This document shows positions 44,701 to 51,704 of a stretch of DNA of 64,000 bases, piece by piece. This stretch comes from an uncultured Opitutales bacterium. GTDB taxonomy: Bacteria > Verrucomicrobiota > Verrucomicrobiia > Opitutales > Seribacteraceae. Under the pieces are notes generated by a model that worked only from the letters and a program-made list of their open reading frames with translations, was not told where the DNA came from and did not search any database. The stretch spans positions 251,001 to 315,000 of the forward strand of contig CALSTX010000004.1 in NCBI GenBank assembly GCA_943789375.1, read 5' to 3'. The first letter of the stretch is position 1. The number at the start of each line of letters is the position of its first letter. Position numbers and translations under genes: made by a program.

Positions 44701-47446
44701 TAAAGATGAATCATATCCGTCCGCTCTTGAATTGGGTGAAGATCAAGTCGACACTATCGAAATGCTTGAGAGTAAACTTGGTCGAGCTCTGAACGAGTTG
44801 GCCAGAATCGAAACTAATGCTGAAGCAAGAAAAGCTGTTGTCGGTGCAAGTATGGATAATGAATCGATTCTTCGATTGGAGGACGAACTTGCAACAGCCG
44901 AGGCAACTATTGTTGAATTACAGACTGAACTTTCTAATAAAAAAGGTAATGACAGAAATGATGAGGCAGACACTATGGCTCTTCTTGAAAGAAAACTTGG
45001 AAGAGCCCTTGGTGAATTGGAAAGAATTGAGAAAAATGGCCAAGCAGGTATGGAAAATGATGGTTTAGCATTAGATAACAAATCAATTATTCGCTTGGAG
45101 GATGAGCTCGCAAAAGCAGATGAAACTATTTCAGCTTTACAAAATAAGTTGGCTACACAGAGCGAGAAAACAGCCCAATTATTTGAAGATTTAACTTTAG
45201 CTTCTGAAAAAATAAATGAGATGGAGAAATTGTACCAAGTGGGGCAGCAAGAACTAAACAATGCGGTCGAAGAAATTACAAATAAAGAAGCAGAACTTGA
45301 ACTGACAAAAGCCATGCAAGGTTCTGTAGGCACTCCTTCGGTGGAAGTTTCAGAAGATATTGTAATGGTTTTACAAAATGAGATTAATTTACTGAAATCT
45401 GAACTGGATGACCTAAAGGTCGAGAATGAAGATGCTGCATCCAGTAACAGCCCTTCTATGATTGCCTTACAGAGTCAATTACAGGATGCGGTTGCTGAAA
45501 GTATGGAGGCTCAAATGGAACTTGAAGAGACCAAGCAAAAGCTTGCTCAGATGGAGCAAATGCCGACGGGAAGCATTACGGATGATGAGATTAGAACCTT
45601 TATTGAAGACGCGAAGGAATCGGAAAAAGAAGCTGAGCAGAGAATTACCGAATTAACAAGTGCGTTGCAGAATTCTGAGAGTTTAAGGAAAGAAGTGGAG
45701 GAATTACTCAAGGAGTCGCTCGGTTCTTCTTCAAATGATGGTACCGTGGAGGGGAATCCTCCCATGTTAGACCTTCAAAACGAGTTAGTATTGCTTCAGC
45801 AGGACTTATTAAATGCTAGAAATTTGGAAGATCCGCGTGTAAGGGAATTGGAAATTGAACTCAGAAAAAGTCAAGAAGATGGCACACGTTTAAACCTTGA
45901 TTTCAAAAATGCCATGCAAGACTTTTCCCGATTGAAAGAACAGCTAGAAATCCTTGAAGCTGAAAATAGTAAGCTCAACGAAATTTCCTTGGTTCAAGCT
46001 CGTAACCAAGCAGGACAAGCAAATAGCCAACTTCAAGTTGAACTAAATAAATCATTGAGGGATATTTCAAATCTTAAAAACCAGTTAGTCGACCGTGAAC
46101 AAAGACTAAATGTGCTAACAGAGCAGCTAGCGCTGGCCGAGACTACCCGACCAGGTATAGCACCTGATAACTCTGCCCTGAGGGCACAAATTATAAGGCT
46201 TCAAGGGTTTGCCAAGTCTGCTGCTGATCGAGAAAATCAAGCTAAATTGGATGTGCAAAGGAGTAATGGAGATTTGGCTGTTGCTGAGAGCAGGATTGCC
46301 TCCCTGGAGGAAAGCCTTCGCCAGTCTCAATCTTTATCCAGAGGTCTGCCATCAAGAATGCCCCCCATTTCTTCCGGTGGTACGCAAACGCCCCAGCTTT
46401 CTCCGCTTCAAATCGCAGAACTTGCGTCCTTACGCGAACAAAACCAAAGATTACAGGAGCAGTTTCGCAATCTAGCCAATGCACCTGGCCGAGATGGACT
46501 TGATCGCCGTATTCAAGATTTGAACCAGAAAAATCTAACTGCCCAAATACAGCTCGATCAAGAAAGATCACGAGTCCAAGATTTACGCAAGCAACTAGCT
46601 GATGCTCGAGGAATCAAGCAAGAAATCATAGAACGTGGACAATCGGCAAATTTAAAAGTGAATCTACTAAACGACGAATTAGAAGATGCCAGGGGTAAAA
46701 TTGGCTCTCTTGAGAAAGCTCTTATTGCTGCCCGTGAAGCGATCCGAGTTTTGCAACGTGGCGGTACTACCAATTCAACTATACAAGTTTCTATTCCCAG
46801 TGCCTCATCCAGCCTGAATTCTAGTCGGAGTTCCTCTACCAATTCGGTTCAACCTTCTTATTCAAGACCTGCAAGTCGTTCTGTCTCCCCCTTCCAGCCT
46901 AGCTACAATCAAACGCGTCGTTCATCTACATTCCAGCCAACTGCAGCAAATCCTCGATATAATCCTGCGAATAGGGCAAGCTTGAATGTTCCAGTAGTAC
47001 AAAATGTGCCATCTGGACAATCCACCATGCAGTTAAAGGCAGAGGTTCAGTTTTTAAACAATAAGAAAAGGCCTGCTGGATTTACCGAATTCTTTTTGGT
47101 TCGAGAAAGCTTTGATTCTATTATGGAAAATGCCCGGATAAGAATACCAACGAACGAGGGAATTAACTCTTATGCTGAATTCTGGGCTCGTGCAGTTCAA
47201 CGCGGTTATCGGTATCCAGGTGTTGCCGCATCAATCAGAAATGCACTGGCAAGGACAAGTTTAACCCGGCTTAAAACTAATTCAATGGGCGTAGCCAATG
47301 TTGAAAAGCTGGAAAGTGGAAAGTACTTTGTGATCGGAGCTTCTAGCTTAGGACAGGTTGGTATTGTTTGGTCCAAAGCAGTAAGTTTGCAACAGGGTGA
47401 GAATCAAGTAAAGCTAGATTTAAGAGATGCCGCTTGGGCCCAATAG
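41744..47446 (+). CDS. 1900-residue exported coiled-coil protein
   Basis: A signal peptide (about 1-30, ending LAFS-Q) is followed by a Pro/Ala linker near residues 195-210. From about 255 to 1680 the sequence is almost continuous heptad coiled coil rich in Glu, Leu, Gln, Asn and Lys. A Ser/Pro/Tyr-rich linker (about 1685-1760) leads to a compact C-terminal domain (about 1763-1900). That domain contains KAEVQFLNNKKRPAGFTEFF, NSYAEFWARAVQRGYRYPG and LGQVGIVWSKAVSL. The coil contains a 73-residue tandem duplication. No known enzymatic domain is seen. A long periplasmic or envelope-spanning scaffold is plausible; the name SMC-like would be misleading, because no ATPase heads exist. Confidence 0.85.
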   Translation: MIKKCLSLFRQGWLGVPIFFVGLVSLAFSQFSVDEDATPKSPDELSQFIGTSLTELKERIGRLATQSSANAFEAKYKSVDRKLVSLPDQSEQSRISSNLQAVADAWKLRSGDVTKGISSVEGRLLEAQKIYQDLENDFAGRMEEATPSLSVLQENIQRSTDEIIALEQLSSNAIRDAQTGYNMLIREVDATRVAPAPPSVPVVTAPAPPVPVTETGKNLASVIQANEAVSLTGESIGSSIQSNAGEVRPSSQAPSNPSDDMIRRLRAELADSKNMGTELSTDTANLQSDLRKAYREIVSLQTNLRESEMMVSELETTKNSLWNTSDGRLPNADTVSRQITQLQSDLEGTRNDLRQSRQSLLLEQERSNSMIRSVTSELERTRRELDNARVAAVSSGADSGRLLLLERELTQTKRALQMARNIPQDSSSETYLNLQDELRKAMGEIARMQVDLGEKEDLERELLQLRSTLEEVGDSPSRSASPAYVNKLLIDLNAAKKEVAKARASNQQERRELAERVISLENELLDSQVELENTKIELAKTQESMATREFEFATTIKRLEEDAQLAQEAISKAALGQLPAIPFVDEMEMNLANSEARMQSLASRFDTEQSRATEVIDGLQMELDAALIRQKQAINELNIREKNLVGKDKEIAQLRQEKKKLNEELDVVKVIAGQLNDLNEVLDQTKETQSNQTGSMDMVVASLRDELNKAKVELVFAFEERDNLKQESSLAIINLEQQLEDTQTQLLIEEENLVLQARDSKDLLLELKSELDAAREEIARMKTAGLGESVETRQAVSQLQEALGTIRILQESLDEAESVNLEVDNLRSELANAMSTQLNELQRSEDEKLNLQNKVKDLDAEIAIIREQGVGSSLSQKNLIADLQEKLRSSEALTLDLEQRLNDSEDTGISSLVSLENELSNSRGMNQELRDELASIQKVKGKTVELLEKELANAMNQLDELENNDPDASVDALRKENQLLLKRLLAKDESYPSALELGEDQVDTIEMLESKLGRALNELARIETNAEARKAVVGASMDNESILRLEDELATAEATIVELQTELSNKKGNDRNDEADTMALLERKLGRALGELERIEKNGQAGMENDGLALDNKSIIRLEDELAKADETISALQNKLATQSEKTAQLFEDLTLASEKINEMEKLYQVGQQELNNAVEEITNKEAELELTKAMQGSVGTPSVEVSEDIVMVLQNEINLLKSELDDLKVENEDAASSNSPSMIALQSQLQDAVAESMEAQMELEETKQKLAQMEQMPTGSITDDEIRTFIEDAKESEKEAEQRITELTSALQNSESLRKEVEELLKESLGSSSNDGTVEGNPPMLDLQNELVLLQQDLLNARNLEDPRVRELEIELRKSQEDGTRLNLDFKNAMQDFSRLKEQLEILEAENSKLNEISLVQARNQAGQANSQLQVELNKSLRDISNLKNQLVDREQRLNVLTEQLALAETTRPGIAPDNSALRAQIIRLQGFAKSAADRENQAKLDVQRSNGDLAVAESRIASLEESLRQSQSLSRGLPSRMPPISSGGTQTPQLSPLQIAELASLREQNQRLQEQFRNLANAPGRDGLDRRIQDLNQKNLTAQIQLDQERSRVQDLRKQLADARGIKQEIIERGQSANLKVNLLNDELEDARGKIGSLEKALIAAREAIRVLQRGGTTNSTIQVSIPSASSSLNSSRSSSTNSVQPSYSRPASRSVSPFQPSYNQTRRSSTFQPTAANPRYNPANRASLNVPVVQNVPSGQSTMQLKAEVQFLNNKKRPAGFTEFFLVRESFDSIMENARIRIPTNEGINSYAEFWARAVQRGYRYPGVAASIRNALARTSLTRLKTNSMGVANVEKLESGKYFVIGASSLGQVGIVWSKAVSLQQGENQVKLDLRDAAWAQ
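44765..45202 (+). repeat. Tandem duplication of a 73-codon unit in the coiled coil
   Basis: Two consecutive units share L-E-(S/R)-KLGRAL-(N/G)-EL-(A/E)-RIE and (E/K)-SI-(L/I)-RLEDELA-x-A-(E/D)-TI. They start at 44765 and 44984, a spacing of 219 bases. The match is much stronger than heptad similarity alone would give, so the unit was duplicated within the gene and has since diverged. Confidence 0.75.
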
Positions 47447-47459
47447 GAAAAAAAAGACT

Positions 47460-48833
47460 TTATCGAAACTGCTTTACAATCCGAAGATATCTCGAGGCTT
47501 CAAGATCACCTTCCTTGATAGATTCCTGTAACCAAAAAGCGGCTTTTTTGTAGTCAATTTTTACTCCTTGACCAAGAAAATATTGAATGCCTAGATACCT
47601 TAATGATTCAGGGTGCTTTAGGGTTGCAGCTTTTTCAAACCATTGCTTGGAATTTTGAAAATCTTTCTTTTTATAAGCCAATAAACCAAGTTCATTTAAA
47701 GATTCCCTGTCCTTTTGCTCGTCAGTACCTTCTGCCAGTGAGAAGTCGCTTGGGGAGCTATCGGCGAAAGATAGGGATTGATTAGAAAGATTAACTGAAT
47801 GCTCTCCGCCCAAACTTTTTTGTGATCTAGTAAAACCCAACCCCATGTTGTCTTCAGTTGAGAATTTACTTCTATTATCAACCTTGAGTGTGGAATTAAC
47901 TGCCTGCGAAGCGATTTCATTAACTGGCTGATTTTTTGCAAATGTTACAGGTGCTCCATTGAGCCGGAGTAAAGTATTTTCATACTTTCTGAGTTGAAGT
48001 GCAGCTTCAGCTGATCCATTCAAAGTAGCCCTCCTAAGCCATTGTACAGCTAGTTCTAGATTCTTATCAACCCCATCGCCAAGGGCTAATTTCATTCCCA
48101 AAGTAAGCTGGGCCATGGTAAGTTCTCGCTCTGCAGCCGCTCGAATCCAACGGATAGCAAAATCTTCATTAATTTCCACGCCATCTCCAATCGAGTAAGC
48201 CAGTCCAAGATAAAACATACCTAGAGGAATCTTTTTTTGAGCGGCCATGGAGGACCATTTCAGTGCGATATTTGAGTCTTTCTTTACCCCAATTCCTGCA
48301 AAGTAAATCATTCCTAAGGTAGCTTGGGAAGTAGCGAACCCAAGATCCGCAGATTTCTCGAGATTCCGTAAAGCCTTTGGAATATTGCGGGGAGGGTTGT
48401 CCATTTCCATCATGCCCAAACAATAAAGAGCAAGTGGGTCATCGTCTTTTCCTAGCTCTCTTAAGTTTGAGTGAAGATAAGCTTCGTCATAAAGAAAATT
48501 TCCTCGTTCTGTTTTTCCTTTTTCAAGCTCAATTGCAGCAAGGGTTGCAAGACCGAATGCACCTTCTTTATTGGCTGCCATGCTTACCCAACGAGTTGCT
48601 TCTTCTGTATCAATCGGAAGACCGTGCTCGCCATTCTTATAGAAAAGACCGAGGGCTCCTTGGTAATAAACATCACCTTTTAAAGCTTTTGCTTGAATAC
48701 GAGCTAGGCTTTCTTGTAAAATTTTAGATTTGGCAAGTGACGAAACCGAAGGATTGATCAGTGTGAAACATGTAAGAACGAAGAGTAAAGAACTTAGTAC
48801 GGTGTTTGTTCTGAGTTTTTTGTGTAAAATCAT
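47460..48833 (-). CDS. Exported Sel1-repeat protein
   Basis: I start at ATG 48833 rather than 48866, because this places a normal signal peptide (hydrophobic SSLLFVLTCFTLI) near the N-terminus and gives 457 residues. About seven Sel1/TPR-like repeats are seen, for example SQATLGMIYFAGIGVKKDSN, GMFYLGLAYSIGDGVEIN, AQLTLGMKLALGDGVDKN and SLRYLGIQYFLGQGVKID, interrupted by a Ser/Asn-rich linker (about 300-360). Such repeats mediate protein-protein contacts. It is convergent with the coiled-coil gene, with only 13 bases between the stops, so a joint function is possible but unproven. Confidence 0.85.
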   Translation of the reverse strand: MILHKKLRTNTVLSSLLFVLTCFTLINPSVSSLAKSKILQESLARIQAKALKGDVYYQGALGLFYKNGEHGLPIDTEEATRWVSMAANKEGAFGLATLAAIELEKGKTERGNFLYDEAYLHSNLRELGKDDDPLALYCLGMMEMDNPPRNIPKALRNLEKSADLGFATSQATLGMIYFAGIGVKKDSNIALKWSSMAAQKKIPLGMFYLGLAYSIGDGVEINEDFAIRWIRAAAERELTMAQLTLGMKLALGDGVDKNLELAVQWLRRATLNGSAEAALQLRKYENTLLRLNGAPVTFAKNQPVNEIASQAVNSTLKVDNRSKFSTEDNMGLGFTRSQKSLGGEHSVNLSNQSLSFADSSPSDFSLAEGTDEQKDRESLNELGLLAYKKKDFQNSKQWFEKAATLKHPESLRYLGIQYFLGQGVKIDYKKAAFWLQESIKEGDLEASRYLRIVKQFR

Positions 48834-48910
48834 AACTTTAGGGCAATGATCGAAATTCTCTATCAATTAGGCTTCAGGGCAAGACTTTTATAGAAGACAA
48901 AATTTTAACA

Positions 48911-49126
48911 ATGACTAAATTTAGGGTATGTAAAAATTGTGATTTCGAGTGGCATCTATTGGATGGGACTGAATGTCCAATTTGTTCAGCGGAAGATTCC
49001 TCGAAAAAACTTATGGGAGGAGTTTTTGGGACAGGTAAGCATGCTTCGGCTTGGGCAACTTTTTTTAAAGCACTGGGACTAGTCTTGTTGGTTTATATTA
49101 TTCGGGCTTTTATGTTTAACGGTTGA
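48911..49126 (+). CDS. Small zinc-ribbon membrane protein
   Basis: The 71-residue protein has two CxxC knuckles, CKNCDFEWHLLDGTECPIC, forming a zinc ribbon at about residues 7-25. One C-terminal transmembrane helix (ALGLVLLVYIIRAFMF, about 53-69) follows. The reading frame and motif spacing look genuine despite the short length. Function unknown. It is divergent from the Sel1 gene and convergent with the Minf_1886 gene. Confidence 0.7.
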   Translation: MTKFRVCKNCDFEWHLLDGTECPICSAEDSSKKLMGGVFGTGKHASAWATFFKALGLVLLVYIIRAFMFNG

Positions 49127-49147
49127 AATTCAACTTTAAAATTTCAG

Positions 49148-49546
49148 CTAGTTATCCTGCAAATCTTGTGGCATAAACGGCAGTTCAAAAGCTTCATCGA
49201 AGCTGTACCCCCCTTCAAAATCTTCCAATGAATCATTTTCAGTTCTTCCCAAAATCCCAAAATCAACTAAATTAAAGACAATATTTCCAAAATCTCTACA
49301 CTGCCTTATATTCCAATGATCCATGAGTGTTAAAGTCATAGGACCAAACCGGTCTAATGCATAATCTCTAATCCCATCCAGTAATTGAGTGCCAGAGACA
49401 TGACCTTTCGTTTTTGATTTTTCTTTTTCAATATTTTTTAAAGTATGGTCTAAAGCTTCTCTTATAAAGTAGTAAGCTCCCTTTCCATATCGAGAATCTT
49501 TTTCATAAATTTCTTTAACCACTGCGGGGAAATTCTTGTCGCTCAT
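49148..49546 (-). CDS. Minf_1886 family protein
   Basis: The 132-residue protein matches what I recall of the Minf_1886 family, found in Verrucomicrobiota and relatives. It shows KDSRYGKGAYYFIREALDHT near the start, HVSGTQLLDGIRDYALDRFG and then CRDFGNIVFNLVDFGILG with an acidic FEGGYSFDEAFELPF end. The biochemical role is not established. ATG 49546 gives the usual length. Confidence 0.85.
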   Translation of the reverse strand: MSDKNFPAVVKEIYEKDSRYGKGAYYFIREALDHTLKNIEKEKSKTKGHVSGTQLLDGIRDYALDRFGPMTLTLMDHWNIRQCRDFGNIVFNLVDFGILGRTENDSLEDFEGGYSFDEAFELPFMPQDLQDN

Positions 49547-49612
49547 TGTCTAAAAGTGTAAGGGGATGAAAGTTGTATTTTTAACTATTTCTGACAACAT
49601 CATCAATTATAA

Positions 49613-50098
49613 ATGAAAGTTTCTTATTCTGTGGCGAAGGGAAGGGCCTCATCTCACTGCATTACTTGGCAAAAAGAAAAAAAAAGGTGTCGAAAGTTTT
49701 TTAAAAACAAAATGGCTGCCTTTATTTTCAAATTTCAGAAAGAGGAAGAATTAGGAATTGAAAACACAATCGCCCCGGAAACCGAAGTCATGTTTCATTT
49801 ATTATCTGAGCTCAAGACCGAGGTTTTAGACATTTCGAGAAAACTTGACGAAATTCATAAGTCAACGGCACGCCAAGAAAAAGGAATTTCAGAAATTCGA
49901 AAACCTCCAGTTCCCAAAATTTTAAGAGTGGCAGAAGCAGCAAAAGCTCTACGAGTATCTTCCAGGAAATTATATTATCTTTTGGAGAAAGGAGTTTTTA
50001 AACGTTATAAACTTCCACATACTCGAACTACTTTTATAAAACTCGATGAAGTTGAAAAAGCTTTGGGTGATGGAAGTGTTAGAAACCTTCTAGACTGA
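49613..50098 (+). CDS. Helix-turn-helix (excisionase/MerR-like) DNA-binding protein
   Basis: Up to 161 residues. The C-terminal 55 residues form a winged-helix-type DNA-binding domain: ILRVAEAAKALRVSSRKLYY then LLEKGVFKRYKLPHTRTTFI, like the excisionase family (helix-turn-helix, then a wing). A short predicted coiled coil (SELKTEVLDISRKLDEIHKS) precedes it and may dimerise the protein. The first 33 residues are basic and unlike the rest, so the start may be ATG 49712. No integrase or prophage is nearby, so it is probably a chromosomal regulator. Confidence 0.65.
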   Translation: MKVSYSVAKGRASSHCITWQKEKKRCRKFFKNKMAAFIFKFQKEEELGIENTIAPETEVMFHLLSELKTEVLDISRKLDEIHKSTARQEKGISEIRKPPVPKILRVAEAAKALRVSSRKLYYLLEKGVFKRYKLPHTRTTFIKLDEVEKALGDGSVRNLLD

Positions 50099-50136
50099 AA
50101 GTTGTTTTTTCAATATTTTTCTACTTTTTTGTTTTG

Positions 50137-50151
50137 CTTGAATTTCAAGCT
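50137..50151. promoter_or_regulatory. 15-bp palindrome upstream of the aldolase gene
   Basis: GCTTGAA-T-TTCAAGC is a perfect 7-bp inverted repeat with one central base, ending 33 bases before ATG 50185. A+T-rich sequence surrounds it. Position and symmetry fit a repressor or activator site, but no specific regulator can be assigned. Confidence 0.4.
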
Positions 50152-50184
50152 TATGTGAAAAAGATTATTTAAATACCAACAAAT

Positions 50185-51258
50185 ATGAGTAAAAAATTTC
50201 CAGGAGGAGTAGTTACCGGTGACGGTGTACAAGCAATTTTTAACGACGCGCAGGAAAATGAGTACGCATTACCAGCCGTGAATGTGGTAAGCACCAATTC
50301 CGTTAACGCAGTTTTGGAGACTGCCGCTGCAGTAAATTCTCCAGTTATGATACAGTTTTCGAACGGAGGAGGTATTTTTTATGCGGGGAAAAGCCTTTCG
50401 AATGAACAGCAAAATGCTGCCATTGCAGGTTCTGTTTCTGGTGCTATGCATGTCCATGCGATGGCAGAAGCCTATGGGGTGCCAGTTATTCTGCACACCG
50501 ACCACGCTGCCCGTAAATTACTTCCCTGGATTGACGGATTATTGGACGCTGGCGAAAAATTTCACGCTCGGGAGGGTAAGTCACTTTACAGTTCTCACAT
50601 GTTAGACCTTTCCGAAGAACCAATTGATGATAACCTATCCACCTGCAAAGAGTATTTTAAGAGAATGAACGCTCTTGGTATGACCGTTGAAATTGAGCTA
50701 GGAGTTACTGGAGGAGAAGAAGATGGTGTGGATAATACCGATATTGATACAGCCCGTCTTTACACTCAGCCCGAAGAAGTGAACCAAGCTTTTGAGACTC
50801 TTTCTGAGGTGAGTAATCGTTTCACGGTTGCGGCTGCCTTTGGTAATGTTCACGGAGTTTACAAACCCGGAAATGTCGAACTAACGCCCAAAATACTCTT
50901 AGACTCGCAGGATTACATCAAAGAAAAGCATGGGTTAGCTGGTAAACCTATCCATTTTGTTTTTCATGGTGGTTCCGGTTCTTCTCGTGATCAAATTCGA
51001 GAAGCCATTGGATATGGTGTAGTGAAGATGAACTTAGATACCGATATGCAATGGGCTTTCTGGGAAGGTGTTCATGAATACTACAATCTCAATAAGGATT
51101 ACCTACAGGGGCAACTTGGTAATCCAGAGGGGGATGACAAGCCTAATAAGAAGTTTTATGATCCTCGTACTTGGTTGAGATCAGGTGAGCAGACTTTTGT
51201 TTCGAGGTTAAAGCAATCTTTTGAAGATTTAAATTGTATCAACCAGAATGCAGGATAG
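50185..51258 (+). CDS. fbaA: Fructose-bisphosphate aldolase, class II
   Basis: This zinc-dependent aldolase of glycolysis and gluconeogenesis splits fructose 1,6-bisphosphate. The 357-residue length and sequence match the E. coli FbaA type (class IIA). Key parts: LHTDHAARKLLPW with zinc/catalytic residues, VEIELGVTGGEEDGVDN, FGNVHGVYKPGNVELTP (zinc His) and FVFHGGSGSS (phosphate loop and zinc His). It appears to be a single-gene unit with its own promoter region. Confidence 0.96.
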   Translation: MSKKFPGGVVTGDGVQAIFNDAQENEYALPAVNVVSTNSVNAVLETAAAVNSPVMIQFSNGGGIFYAGKSLSNEQQNAAIAGSVSGAMHVHAMAEAYGVPVILHTDHAARKLLPWIDGLLDAGEKFHAREGKSLYSSHMLDLSEEPIDDNLSTCKEYFKRMNALGMTVEIELGVTGGEEDGVDNTDIDTARLYTQPEEVNQAFETLSEVSNRFTVAAAFGNVHGVYKPGNVELTPKILLDSQDYIKEKHGLAGKPIHFVFHGGSGSSRDQIREAIGYGVVKMNLDTDMQWAFWEGVHEYYNLNKDYLQGQLGNPEGDDKPNKKFYDPRTWLRSGEQTFVSRLKQSFEDLNCINQNAG

Positions 51259-51437
51259 TTGATCTATTTTCGGTAAAGGGTTTTGAGTTAGGTTTTGCCA
51301 GGTTCGGGGCTTGCTCCGTAAGATTTGCCAAAAGTTCTTATTTTCCAGGGTATTTTTTGTTCCAAAAACATATGTTCTCTTGATTAGTCTTCTTATCTAT
51401 TTGCCTGGTTGGTGTTTCTAGTGTAATTATATAACCA

Positions 51438-51704
51438 ATGGATGAACAAAAACCAACAGAAAGACTAGTTAGAACAATAACTTTAACCAAGGATGATTTG
51501 TCATTATTGGATAGTATTGAGAGGTATGTATCGTCAGGTGGATATCGTATCAAAACCGATTCTAAGTTAATCCGTGCGGCTATACAAATCGCCCACAAAT
51601 CTTTAAATAATGAGTCTTATGACCTGAAGGAAATTGCCGAGAAAGTGTTAAGTGAGGATGGCAGGACGCAAAGTAAACTTTTATTCAAAAATAAAAAGAA
51701 TTAG
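51438..51704 (+). CDS. Small ribbon-helix-helix-like protein
   Basis: The 88-residue protein has [20 protein letters not shown] followed by two predicted helices ([15 protein letters not shown]), a pattern like ribbon-helix-helix repressors (a beta strand, then helix-turn-helix). The similarity is by eye only. The stop overlaps by four bases the end of the convergent DUF255 gene. No toxin partner is adjacent. Confidence 0.55.
   Translation: MDEQKPTERLVRTITLTKDDLSLLDSIERYVSSGGYRIKTDSKLIRAAIQIAHKSLNNESYDLKEIAEKVLSEDGRTQSKLLFKNKKN

Noticed and set aside
44743-45333. A 196-codon frame antisense to the coiled-coil gene
   Set aside because: It is Ser-rich only because it mirrors Glu/Leu codons of the coil; no start signal. 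Other long antisense frames (7943-8491, 24116-24595, 16697-17185) were dropped for the same reason.
49613-50098. A prophage or integrated element marked by the excisionase-like protein
   Set aside because: No integrase, attachment repeats, transposase or phage structural genes were found around it.
51305-51318. A small hairpin (CGGGG / CTCCG) after the aldolase gene as terminator
   Set aside because: Short stem with a G-T pair, and no T-tract follows; not strong enough to call.
51438-51704. Antitoxin of a toxin-antitoxin pair
   Set aside because: The ribbon-helix-helix-like protein has no small toxin gene next to it; its neighbour on one side is a convergent DUF255 gene.
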